The notes below the pieces were generated by a model that ran no database searches, had not been told where the DNA came from, and saw only the letters and a program-made list of their open reading frames with translations. Positions 19,908-30,988 of a stretch of DNA of 64,000 bases are shown piece by piece. Within the stretch, counting starts at the first letter, position 1. The number at the start of each line of letters is the position of its first letter. Source of the stretch: Glycine soja. Lineage: Eukaryota > Streptophyta > Magnoliopsida > Fabales > Fabaceae. The DNA lies in assembly GCF_004193775.1 (NCBI RefSeq), contig NC_041006.1:18406093-18470092 (forward strand), in the 5' to 3' direction. The translations under genes were made by a program, and so were the position numbers.

Positions 19908-20262
19908 CCCTATGTTCACTTGAGGCTCATGCACGGTGCCCCTCATTGCCCCAGTGTAAGGCTTTAAGGTACCAATCGTTGTCTTTCGTCATGACCTTGT
20001 AGGAGGGAACCTATTGGGTGAGAACTTCTAATCTGCCCCTAGGTTCACTTGAGGTTCATGCACGGTGCCCCTCATTGCCCCAGTGTAAGGCTTTGAGGTA
20101 CCAATCGTTGTCTTTCGTCATGACCTTGTAGGAGGGAACCTATTGGGTGAGAACTTCTAATCTGCCCCTAGGTTCACTTGAGGTTTTTGCATGGTGCCTT
20201 TCGTTGCCCCAGTGTAGGGCTTAGAGGTACCAAGTGTTGTCTTGTTTTCACGACCTCGTAGT
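19908..20262. repeat. Tandem repeat, 128-bp unit, three copies
   Basis: Units begin around CACTTGAGG at 19918, 20046 and 20174 and include CTCATTGCCCCAGTGTAAGGC and a block ending ACCTTGTAGGAGGGAACC. The last copy is more diverged. Element B has two copies (59597-59815). Confidence 0.85.
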
Positions 20263-21556
20263 GAGGAAGAATGAAAGAAGCAGTTGATTCTTGCAAAAAG
20301 AATTTTCCAAGGACGAGAAATAGTTGAAGGATCTTTCAGTTGATGGATTAAGTCAAATGACTCCTATGTAGAAGCAAGATGTTTTGATGTCTTAATGATG
20401 CCAAAGGATCAAGTGCTTCCAAGTTTTATTCAAGACAAGAATCCAAGAAAATCAAGATATATGATCAAGTTGATTTCTAGAATCTTAGGAAGAAGTTTCC
20501 AAATTGAAGAAGCAAAAGGTTTGACCAAGAAATTCTATCCTTTCAAATTGAGATTTGCTCTCTGGTAATCAATTACCAGCAGTTTGAAAATGTTTTAATT
20601 CAAATTTTTAAAACCTGTAATCGATTACATAAGTCTTGTAATTGATTACCAGAGGGGATTTTCAGAAAATAATTTCCAAGAGACATATCTATTCAAATGT
20701 TTTATGAACGGCCATTCAAATGTTTTAAAGAGAGTTTTTATTGCCCAAACAGTTTTATCCTCTCGAAAGATCAAGAGTATTTCTGAACTGAAATGTCTTA
20801 TCCTCTCAAAAAGATTCCTTGGTCAACCACTTGCTTATTCAATAAGGAATTTTGATTGATCTTCATTTTACAATCTACCTTTTTTACGAGAGACCTCTTC
20901 TTCTCTTCTTTTTATTTCTGAAAAGGGATTAAGAGACCGTGGGTCTCTTGTAGTAGAGGATTCTTGAACACAAGGGAAGGGTTATCCCTGTATGCATTGT
21001 TAATCCGAAAAGAGAGATTGATAGTTCAATTGGGGAATAGTCTATGCATCTTAATTCAACCCCCCTTTTTCTTAAGGTAACTGAGGCCATTTGTCCAACA
21101 CCCTATTCTTGATAACTCACTTCTCTCTAAAAAGACAAAATGAGGTCACATGAACATCTATATTGAAAACACAGTCAATCAAATGCCTTTTTACTTTTTA
21201 TTTTGAAACTTATTTTTTATTTTGAAACTTATTTGTTTTGAACTTTGCTTGTTGTTTTACGGCACCCCCACCAACGTGCAAGATGAGTAATCTCTGATTG
21301 AACGGTCTTGGAAGTCAACACTCAGGAGCGCAGGTTGCTTTAGCAAACAGACCAATGGCTTACACCCACATTCCGGTGAAAGTTGAATAAGCAAACATGA
21401 GAGGATGAGGGACAAAGATATCAACTTTATCCATTTCATTTAACATTGTAGCTGTGGTTTACAATAATGGCATAAACTTGGAAACCCTGATGAGTCATTA
21501 GGGACACCTAACAACAGCTTTCAAAATTGCCCCATGTGTGGCATCTCTTGTCAATG
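20263..21556 (-). other. Non-coding region between gag remnant and repeats of element A
   Basis: Conserved with 59816-61128 in B. It contains a 17-bp perfect inverted repeat (CTCTGGTAATCAATTAC at 20560-20576, complement at 20638-20654, 61-base spacer) with another TAATCGATTAC palindrome inside. Pol would be expected here in an autonomous relative and is wholly absent. No gene seen. Confidence 0.65.
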
Positions 21557-22991
21557 TCAGGATTTACACGCAATTCTCCTCAAATTTCAGCCAGCCCGCA
21601 TCAATTAGACCTTGCACCTTACGCTTCAGAGCCCTACAATGCTCAATGGAACGCCCCGGGGCTTCTCCGTGACAAGCACACGTTGCGTTCGAGTCGTATT
21701 CTCGGAGAAATGGAGGTTGATGAACCTTGGCTAGGGTTATGGCTACCATTGAATTTATCAAGTAGATATGGGATCAAGTTTAGCATATGACAACGGAATT
21801 TGGGGTGAACCCTACAGGCTTTTTGCTGCAAAATTCCTTTTTGTTGGTGTTTTTTTTGGTTTGTGCTAAAGGTGGTCTTCGTCATTGGAAGTGCGGTAGA
21901 CAGGCTTTGTGGTTGATTTAGGGATGGCCTTTGTGGATAACTGGGTGGTGGGTAAGGAGGAGGTTTGTTATTGACTGAGTAATGACATTGTTGGGTTTGG
22001 TGGGAAACTTGGCCGTATAGGAATGGCAGTCACAGCATGGGTTTCTCCTTCTTTCTCACCCTCTTCATTTGCCCCAGTTTTCTCATTCGTCCAAGCAGGA
22101 TGATTAAATTTGCCTCTTTTCAGACCCACTTCGATCCTTTTGCTGGCGAAGACCAAATCTATAAAACTTGAAGGTGTGTAACCCACCATTTTTCATAGTA
22201 GAACACCGATCATGTGTCTACTATCATTGTGATAATCTCTTTCTCTGTTATTGGGGGTGCTACTTGAGTTGCCAAGTCTCTCCATCTTTGGGTGTATTCT
22301 TTGAAAGATTTGTGCCCCCTTTTTGCATATGTTCTGTAGTTGCATCCTATTCAGAGCCACATCAGAATTGTACTAATACTCTCTAACAAAGGCAACCATT
22401 AGGTCCTTCCAAGAATGGACTCGGGAAGGTTCCAAGTTAGTGTACCAGGTAACAGCTACCCCAGTAAGACTTTCTTGGGAGGAATGTATCAGCAATTCCT
22501 CATCTTTTGCGTATTCCCCCATCTTCTGACAATACATCTTTAGATGGTTCTTGAGACAAGTAGTCCCCTTGTACTTGTCAAAGTCCAGCACCTTGAACTT
22601 GGGAATGACCATGTTTGGGTATTAGGAACAACTTTTCTAGGTTAGCAAAGGCATAATCTTCACCTCCTTCAATGGCCCTGAGCCTTTCCTTTAGATGATC
22701 CGCCTTTCCCTTTTCGGCCATAGCAGGAGGGGCTCTTCCCACCGCAAAATGCAATGGTTGTGGTTGTGGGCGAAACTGAGGGCCCTCCAAAGTGTTTTCA
22801 AAGGGTATACCACCAACTGCTTGCCCTTCAGTGCTCTTCATGGCCTCCATCATTGTGGCCATTTGCTCTTTCATGGCCTCCATGTCGGCCTTCATCTTCT
22901 CTTGCACCTCCTCTGCTTCACCCATTACTCTAGCTCTAGCACGAGTTCGGTAAGGGCGTCGTAAAGCGTGTCCTTTTCCTTTTGATAACAA
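21557..22991 (-). pseudogene. gag remnant of element A
   Basis: Gag forms the particle that packages retrotransposon RNA. The N part (from about 22964, MGEAEEVQEKMKADMEAMKE) is a predicted coiled coil. The capsid-type core follows (VIPKFKVLDFDKYKGTTC, LTGVAVTWYTNLEPSRVHSW) in another frame. The C part ends CHGEAPGRSIEHC-RALKRKVQGLIDAGWLKF at 21564. That motif resembles a CHHC/CCHC knuckle, but a histidine expected from related copies is Arg here. At least two frameshifts and two stops break it. Compared with B, a segment of about 0.4 kb after MMEAM is missing. There is no protease after it. Confidence 0.8.
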
Positions 22992-24082
22992 TGATTAAGT
23001 TCATTTTTTATTTTATTTTATTTTTCAAGGAAAGAATGCAATGAGCAATGCAACCAATGAAAAGCATGGATGTATGCGAATGGTGTACAATTGAAGTATT
23101 GCGAATTTTTACGCAGGATATGGGGTTGAATCAATTTAGATTTTCAACATGGTCCATGACATCTTTGTCAAAGTGAAACTGGAAGTAACAAGGACATCAA
23201 CAATCCTAAATATGTTTGGCAGTAGATGAAGCAGTGATGTGACTCGATTCATCTTTTGCCCCAATTTTGCAAGACGGTTACTTCCATATTTCAACTTGAC
23301 TTGATGAACCTTTTTGTAAAAGCATGAGCTTGGTTCAACCCTATAATCCAAGGAATGGCAATTCTGATCGCCAATACTTCAACAACATCTCATAGGGATG
23401 AATGACTCGGGCATACTTTAAGCTTATGCACGGAAAATGTAATTATGAAATTGAGATGCCCGAAGAAACACCATTTCCTAGTTAACCATGCATTAGGTAC
23501 CATGTTCAATTATTTTGTTTTTAAGTGAAACGGGTTTATGATCCCAACATGGTTGGCTCGTGGTGCCTAACACATGAAACTAAGAATGTAGTGTGAAGTT
23601 TCACGCTTCCCCCTTTTTGTTTTTGTTTTGTAGAGGAAAACGCAAGGATGAGCAAACATGAAAACAAATGGTATGCAATTTTGCAGATCAAAAAGTTTGT
23701 TGAACGCATATGCATGATGATGCCATGACTCATGCAAAATGTGAGGCTGGAATATGATAACGGACAAATGCAGGATATGTCCATTATGATGTTATGAAGA
23801 GATGCTTATGCGATGCATGATATGAATGCATTTTACGGACACGAGAGCCCGGAAAATTTACTTGCGCATTTGGGGGCGCAGTGCCCCATGTGTACAATTA
23901 AGAAGGTGATATGGACCTTCCGGCTTCCCGTGACAAAGGACGAGACCAACATACAATGCATGCTAGGGATAAAATGCGGGAGTGACTTGATTCGCACTGA
24001 TTTTTGGAGTAAAAACGTGGGATAAACTCATTTTATTCAAAAAGTTATAACTAGTCAAGATCTGAGCGACAATACGAACTTC
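22992..24082 (-). other. Spacer between ORF1 and gag of element A
   Basis: Non-coding and closely matched by 62905-64000 in B. Near 23870-23885 it has GGGGGC/GCCCC inverted arms equivalent to AGGCA/TGCCT in element D's leader. No gene seen. Confidence 0.6.
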
Positions 24083-25690
24083 CTAGCGGTTTCTAATCAT
24101 ATGGTCCATTGAGTCTATCATATGCTGACAATAGCTGAGAAGTCCGTGGATCTCCTCGGGGGCGGAGTAGGTGTCCGCCACTGCTTGGGTCTTGGCTAGC
24201 AATGGGGGAAGTTCTTGACTCCTGTTTAAAGTAAGAGCAAATCGGTCCGTCCACATTGTTGCCTCTTGGTGCAATGAATCAATTACCCTTTCCCTTGCTT
24301 CCCTTTCTGCTGATATCTTGGCGTACTCATCCTCTAGCCTTTGCTCGTGAGTCGCCACTAGATTTAGCTTCTCTTTGCACTCATCGATGATGGCCCACAT
24401 ATTCCCTTCAGTCTCGCTTAACTGTTGGGAAAAATTTATTTTCGACCTAAGGAAAGCCTTTAGCTCGTTCTTCAAGATCATGCCTTTGACCCGTGATGAT
24501 TCCTTTCACCTCTTCGGAGCTTGAGCTCACTATTGCTGCCCTATAAAGCCCCTCAAAATTTGTTTTGGTCGTGTTCTTCCTTTCGGGCCTTCTTGGTTTC
24601 TCATTCCAAGGCTTCATCGGTGGCCATATTGACATCCCTTAGTTCATCATACTCTTTTCAGACTTTGATGGCTATGGACTTGAACTTCTCTTGGACTACC
24701 CAGGCTCTTTCAAGATCTGCCTTTAGGGCTTGTACCTCATCACTTTCTTCCGAAGCTTTAACCTCATCGTCTCTCACAGTCTTTAGATTTGGGAGCCAAT
24801 CCAATCCTTGTGTCCGGACTCTCAGCCACTTATGATAGCCGCCGATGCTCCCATTACTGCTTCCCCTAAGCTCTTTGTCCTTTCTTCACGCCGCATCCCA
24901 TGCCTTGGGAACTCCTTGGAGTACCCTCGCGTTGTGGTCACTAAAACCCCGTGCGATGAAAGGCATGATGCTTTCGTCTAATGGCGCTCTTCTCATGGGG
25001 TAGCCAAGAGTTGGTGCACAACAAACAATTCTTGCGCCGCTCTTTTCACATCCCCGGTCGAACGTGTCATACATGGCCAAAATGGCGACGACCGAGCTTT
25101 CCTTGCCATGATGAAAGGCGAGGAAAGCGTCAATCGCTGCTAGGTCCACTAACCCTTCCATATTCGGAAAGAGGACAACTCCAAAGATCAAAAGCGCCAA
25201 GATGTCAATAAAAGAAAGCCCATTCGCCTTGATTTGCCAAGGCCTTTGCCCTTTCCTCCAAACACTTCCTTGGTACTCCGACTACCCCATTCCTGTTTTG
25301 CTTTACACGGTCCAACTCTTCTGCTGAGATTTTCACCACCTTGGCAACTCTTGTCGTGGAGGGATAGAACCCAGAGAAAAGATATGGCTTCCTTCCTCCC
25401 AGTGGGCATCCCAGGATTTCTTCAAACTCTTTCACAGTCGGCACTAGCTGGAAGTCCTCAAATGTGAAGCACCTTAGGGGCTGGTCATAATACTGGGAAA
25501 GGGATGCAATTGGTTCCATGGAGACTTCTACCCTAGCTAGGTCCCAAATCTTACCATAGGCTTTGCAGAAGGCTTGCCGTTGAAGTTGACCCATTAATTG
25601 CCCCAACTTTCGTAAACTGGTGACCTCTAAGCTCTTGATTTTGACTTGATAGAACCTCTTTTTAAGCAAAGGCTTTTGACTTGATCCCAT
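24083..25690 (-). pseudogene. ORF1 of element A (DUF7745-like plus coiled coil), broken
   Basis: From ATG at 25690 the minus strand encodes the same N-terminal domain as element D (YYDQPLRCFTFEDFQLVPTV, GCPLGGRKPYLFSG). A one-base insertion in a T-run near 25205 shifts the frame; it continues as LALLIFGVVLFPNMEGL. Relative to D a segment is missing between CCAPT and LGYPMRR. The second half (24635-24083) is rich in Glu/Lys/Arg with heptad-like spacing (EQRLEDEYAKISAEREARER) and ends YCQHMIDSMDHMIRNR, so it is probably a coiled coil. Stops lie between the two halves. ORF1 upstream of gag is a hallmark of Ogre elements; its role is unknown. Confidence 0.8.
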
Positions 25691-26542
25691 GTTTTACTAA
25701 AGTGAAATAAAATCTAGTGCGAAACAAAACTCCTACATCTATCATCGGTGGAATGGATGAATGCATGAAGAAATGCATATGACACAGATGCAATTTACGA
25801 ATACGGGAGCCCGAGAAACTGTCTCCTTCTTAGATACAACGTCTAGGGGTAGCAAAGTGCCCCAACGTATGTATTTAAAACGGTGACACGGACCCTTCGT
25901 TGGTTTGCTAAAGTGAGGGGATCAAAGGCGAAACCTACGCATGATGCATATGCGAAAGGCACAACACGGGGATGTACATAGTACGACAATATTCACAAAC
26001 AAATATAAGCAAAAGGGTATATGATACTTATGCATGGCAGTGTGAAAAATGGCACGCAACGTGTTTGCTCCGTGCCTCTATTTAAGGGACCTATAAGGGA
26101 AAGAGCTAACTAGGCTTTTAGTAATAATCCCCAAGGTAGTCATATCTCTCTTGATGGTTTCTAGAGGTATCATTCTCTTCGAAGAACATATTGCAGCAGT
26201 AGGGACTACTAGCAACAATAGGTTTTCAAAGAGAAAAGCTCTAGATGAGGGTTCACTGTAATCAAGCAAGTGGGAGACCTAGCATGATCACAGATTCACC
26301 TCCACTCCTTATGCTCCCATGAACCCGGGTATAGGGCCCTTTTTTCACTCACAGTGTGTGCAAATAGTGTTGGTATTTGTGTGCATCAAATGAATAAATA
26401 TTTACTTCATGCATACATTTAAAACGCACTAAAAGCAACGAAGAGTTTATATACACAAGAACATAATGAAAGGAAACCAACAAAGGGGTAAGTCACGGTA
26501 AAACATTGCACAAAATTAAATGGCCTAACTCTCTAAAAAACA
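25691..26542 (-). other. 5' leader of element A
   Basis: Untranslated. Near 25853-25866 GGGG/CCCC arms occupy the site that has AGGCA/TGCCT in element D. No gene seen. Confidence 0.65.
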
Positions 26543-26561
26543 GTCCCCAGTGGAGTCGCCA
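26543..26561 (-). other. Primer binding site, element A
   Basis: TGGCGACTCCACTGGGGAC on the minus strand, two bases inside the LTR end, identical to D's. It matches the 3' end of tRNA-Arg as I recall it. Confidence 0.85.
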
Positions 26562-27701
26562 ACTGTCGCAACCTACCCTTCGGCGGGAGGGCGACGCGTG
26601 ACTCGCGGGATGCGTGTTCCACGAAAGGAATACGCGCGGAGTCGCCACCAACGTTTATTTGAGGAAAACGTCGGAAAAACCGGAAAAGACGCGATCTACG
26701 AATTTTTAAGTGAAAGGTTCGGGAGTTGTATTTACGCACGGGGAAGGTATTAGCACCCCATACGTCCGCCCCAAGGGACGGCAGCCTTTAATCGAATGTG
26801 CAAACATGACTTTGATTTTTTATGTTCCCTTTTTATGTCTCTATATCCTTTATACCCTTTTTATATTTTCTCTTTTTGTGGTCGACAAGGGTGTTTCCCT
26901 TTGCTCCTACGTATTCCTCAATTTGGGATGAGAAAATCAGACCTACGTAGTTCTTTTTTATCAAGTGATTCTTTTTTACTTAAGTGGTGATCATTTTAAG
27001 GCGTTGGACCTTAAAAATGATCCATTTTACTTAGTGAGAAATTGAGATGACAAACTTCAAAAGCCTATTTTTGTGGACGAGCTTGACTAGGCGAATTGAT
27101 TTTAGCCTTTAGTTTCACTTTAGTTATTAATCAATTCGATTAAGAATGAGAAATCCTAAAGAGAAAACGTCCGATTGATTTTCCGCTTTATTTTACTAAA
27201 AGATGTCTTTTTGACTATTATATTATTTTTTTACCTCTTTTTGATTTCCAATGTGGTTACGGCACGACCGAACGGTCGGAATTTATTTTAACCGAAGTTA
27301 ATGGATAATACAATTCAAACGTTCGGTGGAAATTTATTTTGTTTTTAAGTTAAGCGAGAAATGACTTAAGTAAAATGGCTTAAGCACGTCAACAGGGGGT
27401 ATAAAAAGTAAACAAAACGAGAATAAAAATGCACGAAACACAATGTGGACCACTACGGGTACATAGAATGAATCGAAAAGCTTGGTTCGAGGTACTTACC
27501 CGTTGAAGATCGAAGAACGATGAAGAACGAATGAAGAACGTCGAAGAACGGTTGAAACCTTTGCGAGATTCCTCACGGAAAACGTTACGGAAACGTTTCG
27601 GAAGCGCCTCGGCTTAGATTTTCTTCACGGAAACAATTTTTCCAAGCAAATTCGAAAGAGAGAGAAGTGCCTAAGGGGCTGAACCCCTTCCTTCTTGCCT
27701 T

Positions 27702-27731
27702 CCTCCCCTATTTATAGCAAAATAGGGGAGG
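27702..27731 (-). promoter_or_regulatory. LTR core promoter: TATA box inside a perfect palindrome
   Basis: CCTCCCCTATTT (27702-27713) and AAATAGGGGAGG (27720-27731) are perfectly complementary across a six-base loop. On the element strand TATAAATA covers the loop and the start of the 3' arm, the expected TATA position upstream of the R region. Confidence 0.75.
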
Positions 27732-27744
27732 TGGTTGCCGCCCA

Positions 27745-27798
27745 GCTCGCCCAGGCGAGCAGGGTTGCTTCCTCCAGAAGCAACCGCCTTCTGGAGGA
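27745..27798 (-). promoter_or_regulatory. Palindrome and overlapping alternative stems upstream of the LTR TATA box
   Basis: GCTCGCC-CA-GGCGAGC (27745-27760) is followed by two overlapping stems. One pairs GGTTGCTTC (27763-27771) with GAAGCAACC (27777-27785). The other pairs TCCTCCAGAAG (27770-27780) with CTTCTGGAGGA (27788-27798). They share bases, so only one can form at a time. The same block is in the LTRs of B and, with changes, of D and E. Confidence 0.7.
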
Positions 27799-28214
27799 AT
27801 ATTCCGGAGGGCCCAAGTGGGCCTGGGTGCTATTTGCACCCCCATTTTTACTAAGTACACCCCCCTCTGCTGTTTTGTGGTGATTCTTTTTTCGTAAAGT
27901 TACGGAAACTTACGAATTTCGTAACGATACTTGTTTTCTTTCCGTAATGTTACGGAACCTTGCGGATTACATAATCATCCCCTTTTTGACTTACGGAATG
28001 TTACGGAACCTCACTTAATTATGCAACGATGCTTCCATTTGATTTCCGGTGTGTCACGGAAACTTACGGATTGTGCATCAATATTTTTTTGGTTTTTCGG
28101 CATGTCCTGGAATTTCACAAATTGCCTAATGATGGGTGCCAAGCACCTCACGAGGACCAAAGAATGGTCGCACGTCATCGAGCAAAGGTCCCCGGACGAA
28201 ATTAGGGTATGACA

Positions 28215-30971
28215 CTAACATTACTATCATTATTGTTCATTTCTCTTAGAAATTTTTGGCGTTATGGCTCTTAGTTATTTCGTCACCGTTTTTGCGACTT
28301 ACCATTTTCGTGCGTTTTTCGTTCACCTTGTGGTTAGACGTAAGTAGGTAGTGTGTGCCCTCGTCCGCACGACCTTTTCAGAGAGAAAAAGAGAAAAAAG
28401 AAAGAAGAGAGAGGAAATGAACAAATGATAAATAACTTAAAAAAGAAAAAGAGGAAAAGGAAAAGAGAGCAAGTAAGAAAAGAAAAAGAAGGAAGAAAAA
28501 AAGAAATAATAAAAATAAAAAGTTGTCTAGCTAAAAAACAACATGCTTGTGAAAAGAGCTAACTTCCAACTTTTCTTTGAAAGGATTCACTGATCATAAC
28601 CAGTTTTCGAAAAAAAATGTGTATACACCTGAAGGGTAAATGCTGTGAAAGTTTTTTCGAACACCCAAAATAGACTCGGATGAATGCACAAATTGATAAA
28701 AGAACATATTTTGGAAACACTGGGTTGACTAAAGTAGAGAGAATGAATTATGAGCCCTAGCATCACATGACCAAAAATTTTTCAACACTTGAGTGTCCAC
28801 ATAGGTGCATGCATGACTAGTTTTGCATAAAATTTCCAAATCATCATTGTTGCATTTATGTCATGGAAATAATGTGGGACATCCCCTTTTATCCTTGAAC
28901 CGAACAAAACCCTGACATGTATCGTGTCATGCCATTCTACAAGCTTTGAGCCAAAATCCCAACTTACCGTAAAACCTTGACCCAGGGTGAGAATGTCAAT
29001 CCTTGCCCTCGGAAGAAGACAAAGAAAAGAAAGTTCCCGACCCAAGAATCGGAAGAAAACAAAGAGAAAATTCCCAATCAAAAGAGTGGAAGAAAGCAAA
29101 AAAAAAGGAAAGAAAATTCTCGATCAAGGATTGGAAGAAAACAGAAGAAATATGTAGAACAATATCTGAACAACACAGAGTTGTCACCAAGTAAAAAAAA
29201 CAAAAAAAGAAAGGAAAACACGATCTAAAGTGGTCCTCTCCCTTTGATTGCCAACCAAAAATCTTGTGCGCTAGCGACTTTCTCGCCCCGCACTAAACAA
29301 AAACAGAAAAGGAAAAGGCAAGAACACTCAAAGCCGAATTTCCCACCAAAAAAACACCATTCCCAAGAAAAAGTCCTATTGATCCATGATCACGCATGTA
29401 ATCTTTGATTTGATAGGAAATAATTTGCAAAATCAAGTCATGGCATATCTATGGTTCGGAATTAGGATGAAACACTTACCCGTGTGAGATTGATACACTT
29501 TGAGTGATTTTCTTCTATTTTTGTTGAACCCAGTGTTTCCTCTAAATGCTCATTTAGAAGCGAAATGCTAACATCCAAAATCTCATTTATGGTTATGAGA
29601 AGATTTCATCAGTATACTCTCCTTCCCCGGTAGACACATTGTTTTTCATCCAAAAAATATATATTGCTCTGATCAGTTGGAAGTCTTGTCTCTTTACTAA
29701 AGCATGTTCGCATTTTAGTGAAGAAAACATCGAGACTATTTTTAGTCTCACAAGTTATTCAGAACTACGTAGGTCTGAGTTCCTCATTGAGGATACGTAG
29801 GAGCAAGAGCCTCGCTTTTGTCGACCGCCCCACAATCTCTATCATACTGACCCTGGGGTCATGTGACATGCGGAGATACCTGATGGTTATCTGTATAAAC
29901 TTTCTTTTGCTATCTCTAAGACTCAAAGCATGTTAGCACGCAAAGACTAACATCATCCTCTGCACCCTTTGTCAATCGTGGTCAACAAGCCCGTTGACAC
30001 GTGGAGATTAACGTCATCTTCCGCACAGACAACCTCTGTCAGTACTAACCCGTGAAGTTAGGGGATAGGCGGAAATACCCAAGTGGTTATCCGTTTTAAC
30101 TTTCTTTTTGCAATCTCTAAGACTCAAAGCATGATAGCACGCAGAGACTAACGTCGTCTTCTGCGCCTTTTGTCATCCAGAGGCGGCGGGCTCGATGACA
30201 TGCGGGAACCATTTGGTCCCGCACTTTTAAACTTTCTTTTGCTATCTCTAAGACTCAAAGCATGATAGCACGCATAGACTAATGTCGTCTTCTACGCCTT
30301 TTGTCATCCAGAGGCGGCGGGCCCGATGACATGCGGGAACCATTTGGTCCTACACTTTTAAACTTTCTTTTGCTATCTCTAAGACTCAAAGCATGATAGC
30401 ACGCAAAGACTAACGCCATCTTCTGCGCCTTTTATCATCCAGAGGCGGTGGGCCCAATGACATGCGGGAACCATTTGGTCCCGCACTTTTAAACTTTCTT
30501 TTGCTATCTCTAAGACTCAAAGCGTGATAGCACGTAGAGACTAACGTCGTCTTCTGTGCCTTTTGTCATCCAGAGGCGACGGGCCCGATGACATGCGGAG
30601 ACTAACAACGTCTTCTACGCCCTTTGTCATTCAGGAGCAGCAAGTTGAATGATAAACGCGTAGAGGCAAATTTTGCACCCTTTGTCATTCAGATTTCGTA
30701 AGTCGAGTGATAAACGCGCAGAGACAAATTTTGTACCCTTGCCGCCCAGGCTCGATCGCGTCCAAAGACACGCAGAGATAAATTATGGTCATTCTGCGCC
30801 TTGTGTCAACCAGGAGGAACGAATTCGACAGTATCAGGATGATGTGTCGGTACTGATCATTTTCAAATTTTTGCAGGTTCCGCTGACAGGGACATTCACC
30901 AGCCGAATGGTGTTTCACTCGAACGAAATTAGTGTCTTATCTTTACTTCCCTTTTATCTGCAATAAAAGAC
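28215..30971 (+). other. 3' UTR of element E
   Basis: Non-coding. It contains an A-rich purine run (28375-28540), blocks conserved with A and B, a reversed CTACGTA module (29760-29825), and an array of inverted-repeat cassettes (30100-30720). Small open frames here have no family support. Confidence 0.7.
30100..30720 (+). repeat. Diverged tandem array of about 130-bp units in the 3' UTR of element E
   Basis: About four units start near AACTTTCTTTTGC at 30108, 30230, 30361 and 30492. Each carries TGCTATC/GATAGCA (17-base loop) and TGTCATC/GATGACA (16-base loop CAGAGGCGGCGGGCTC, the complement of the A/B core). They also carry GCGGGAACC/GGTCCCGC. Later units become TGTCATTCA/TGAATGATA with a wobble pair. 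This is the older, more diverged relative of the 127/100-bp arrays. Confidence 0.75.
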
Positions 30972-30984
30972 AAGTAAAGAGGGG
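30972..30984 (+). other. Polypurine tract, element E
   Basis: AAGTAAAGAGGGG followed by CAAC, immediately before the LTR start TGTCATACCC at 30989. Confidence 0.85.
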
Positions 30985-30988
30985 CAAC

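Larger units (their letters stand above)
11497..28214 (-). mobile_element. Element A: complete non-autonomous Ogre-like retrotransposon (16.7 kb)
   Basis: On the minus strand the order is 5' LTR (28214-26564), PBS (26561-26543), leader, broken ORF1 (25690-24083), inter-ORF spacer, broken gag (22991-21557), then directly about 8.4 kb of 3' region, PPT (13163-13151) and 3' LTR (13146-11497). No protease, RT, RNase H or integrase is present. The 3' region holds remnants of the transposon-protein ORF and several tandem arrays of inverted-repeat cassettes. By eye the two LTRs differ by six substitutions and one indel over about 1650 bp, so the insertion is young. It must have been copied with proteins supplied by a relative. 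Confidence 0.9.
26564..28214 (-). repeat. 5' LTR of element A (1651 bp)
   Basis: TGTCGCAACC at 26564 to GGTATGACA ending at 28214. Read by eye against 11497-13146, it shows six substitutions and one 1-bp indel. At the commonly used plant LTR rate of 1.3e-8 per site per year that would be roughly 0.1-0.2 million years; this is an estimate from manual comparison. Confidence 0.95.

Noticed and set aside
28353..28562. Lys/Arg/Glu-rich small frame in E
   Set aside because: It arises from an A/G-rich run that is the complement of the T-rich tract in A and B, with no conservation as protein.
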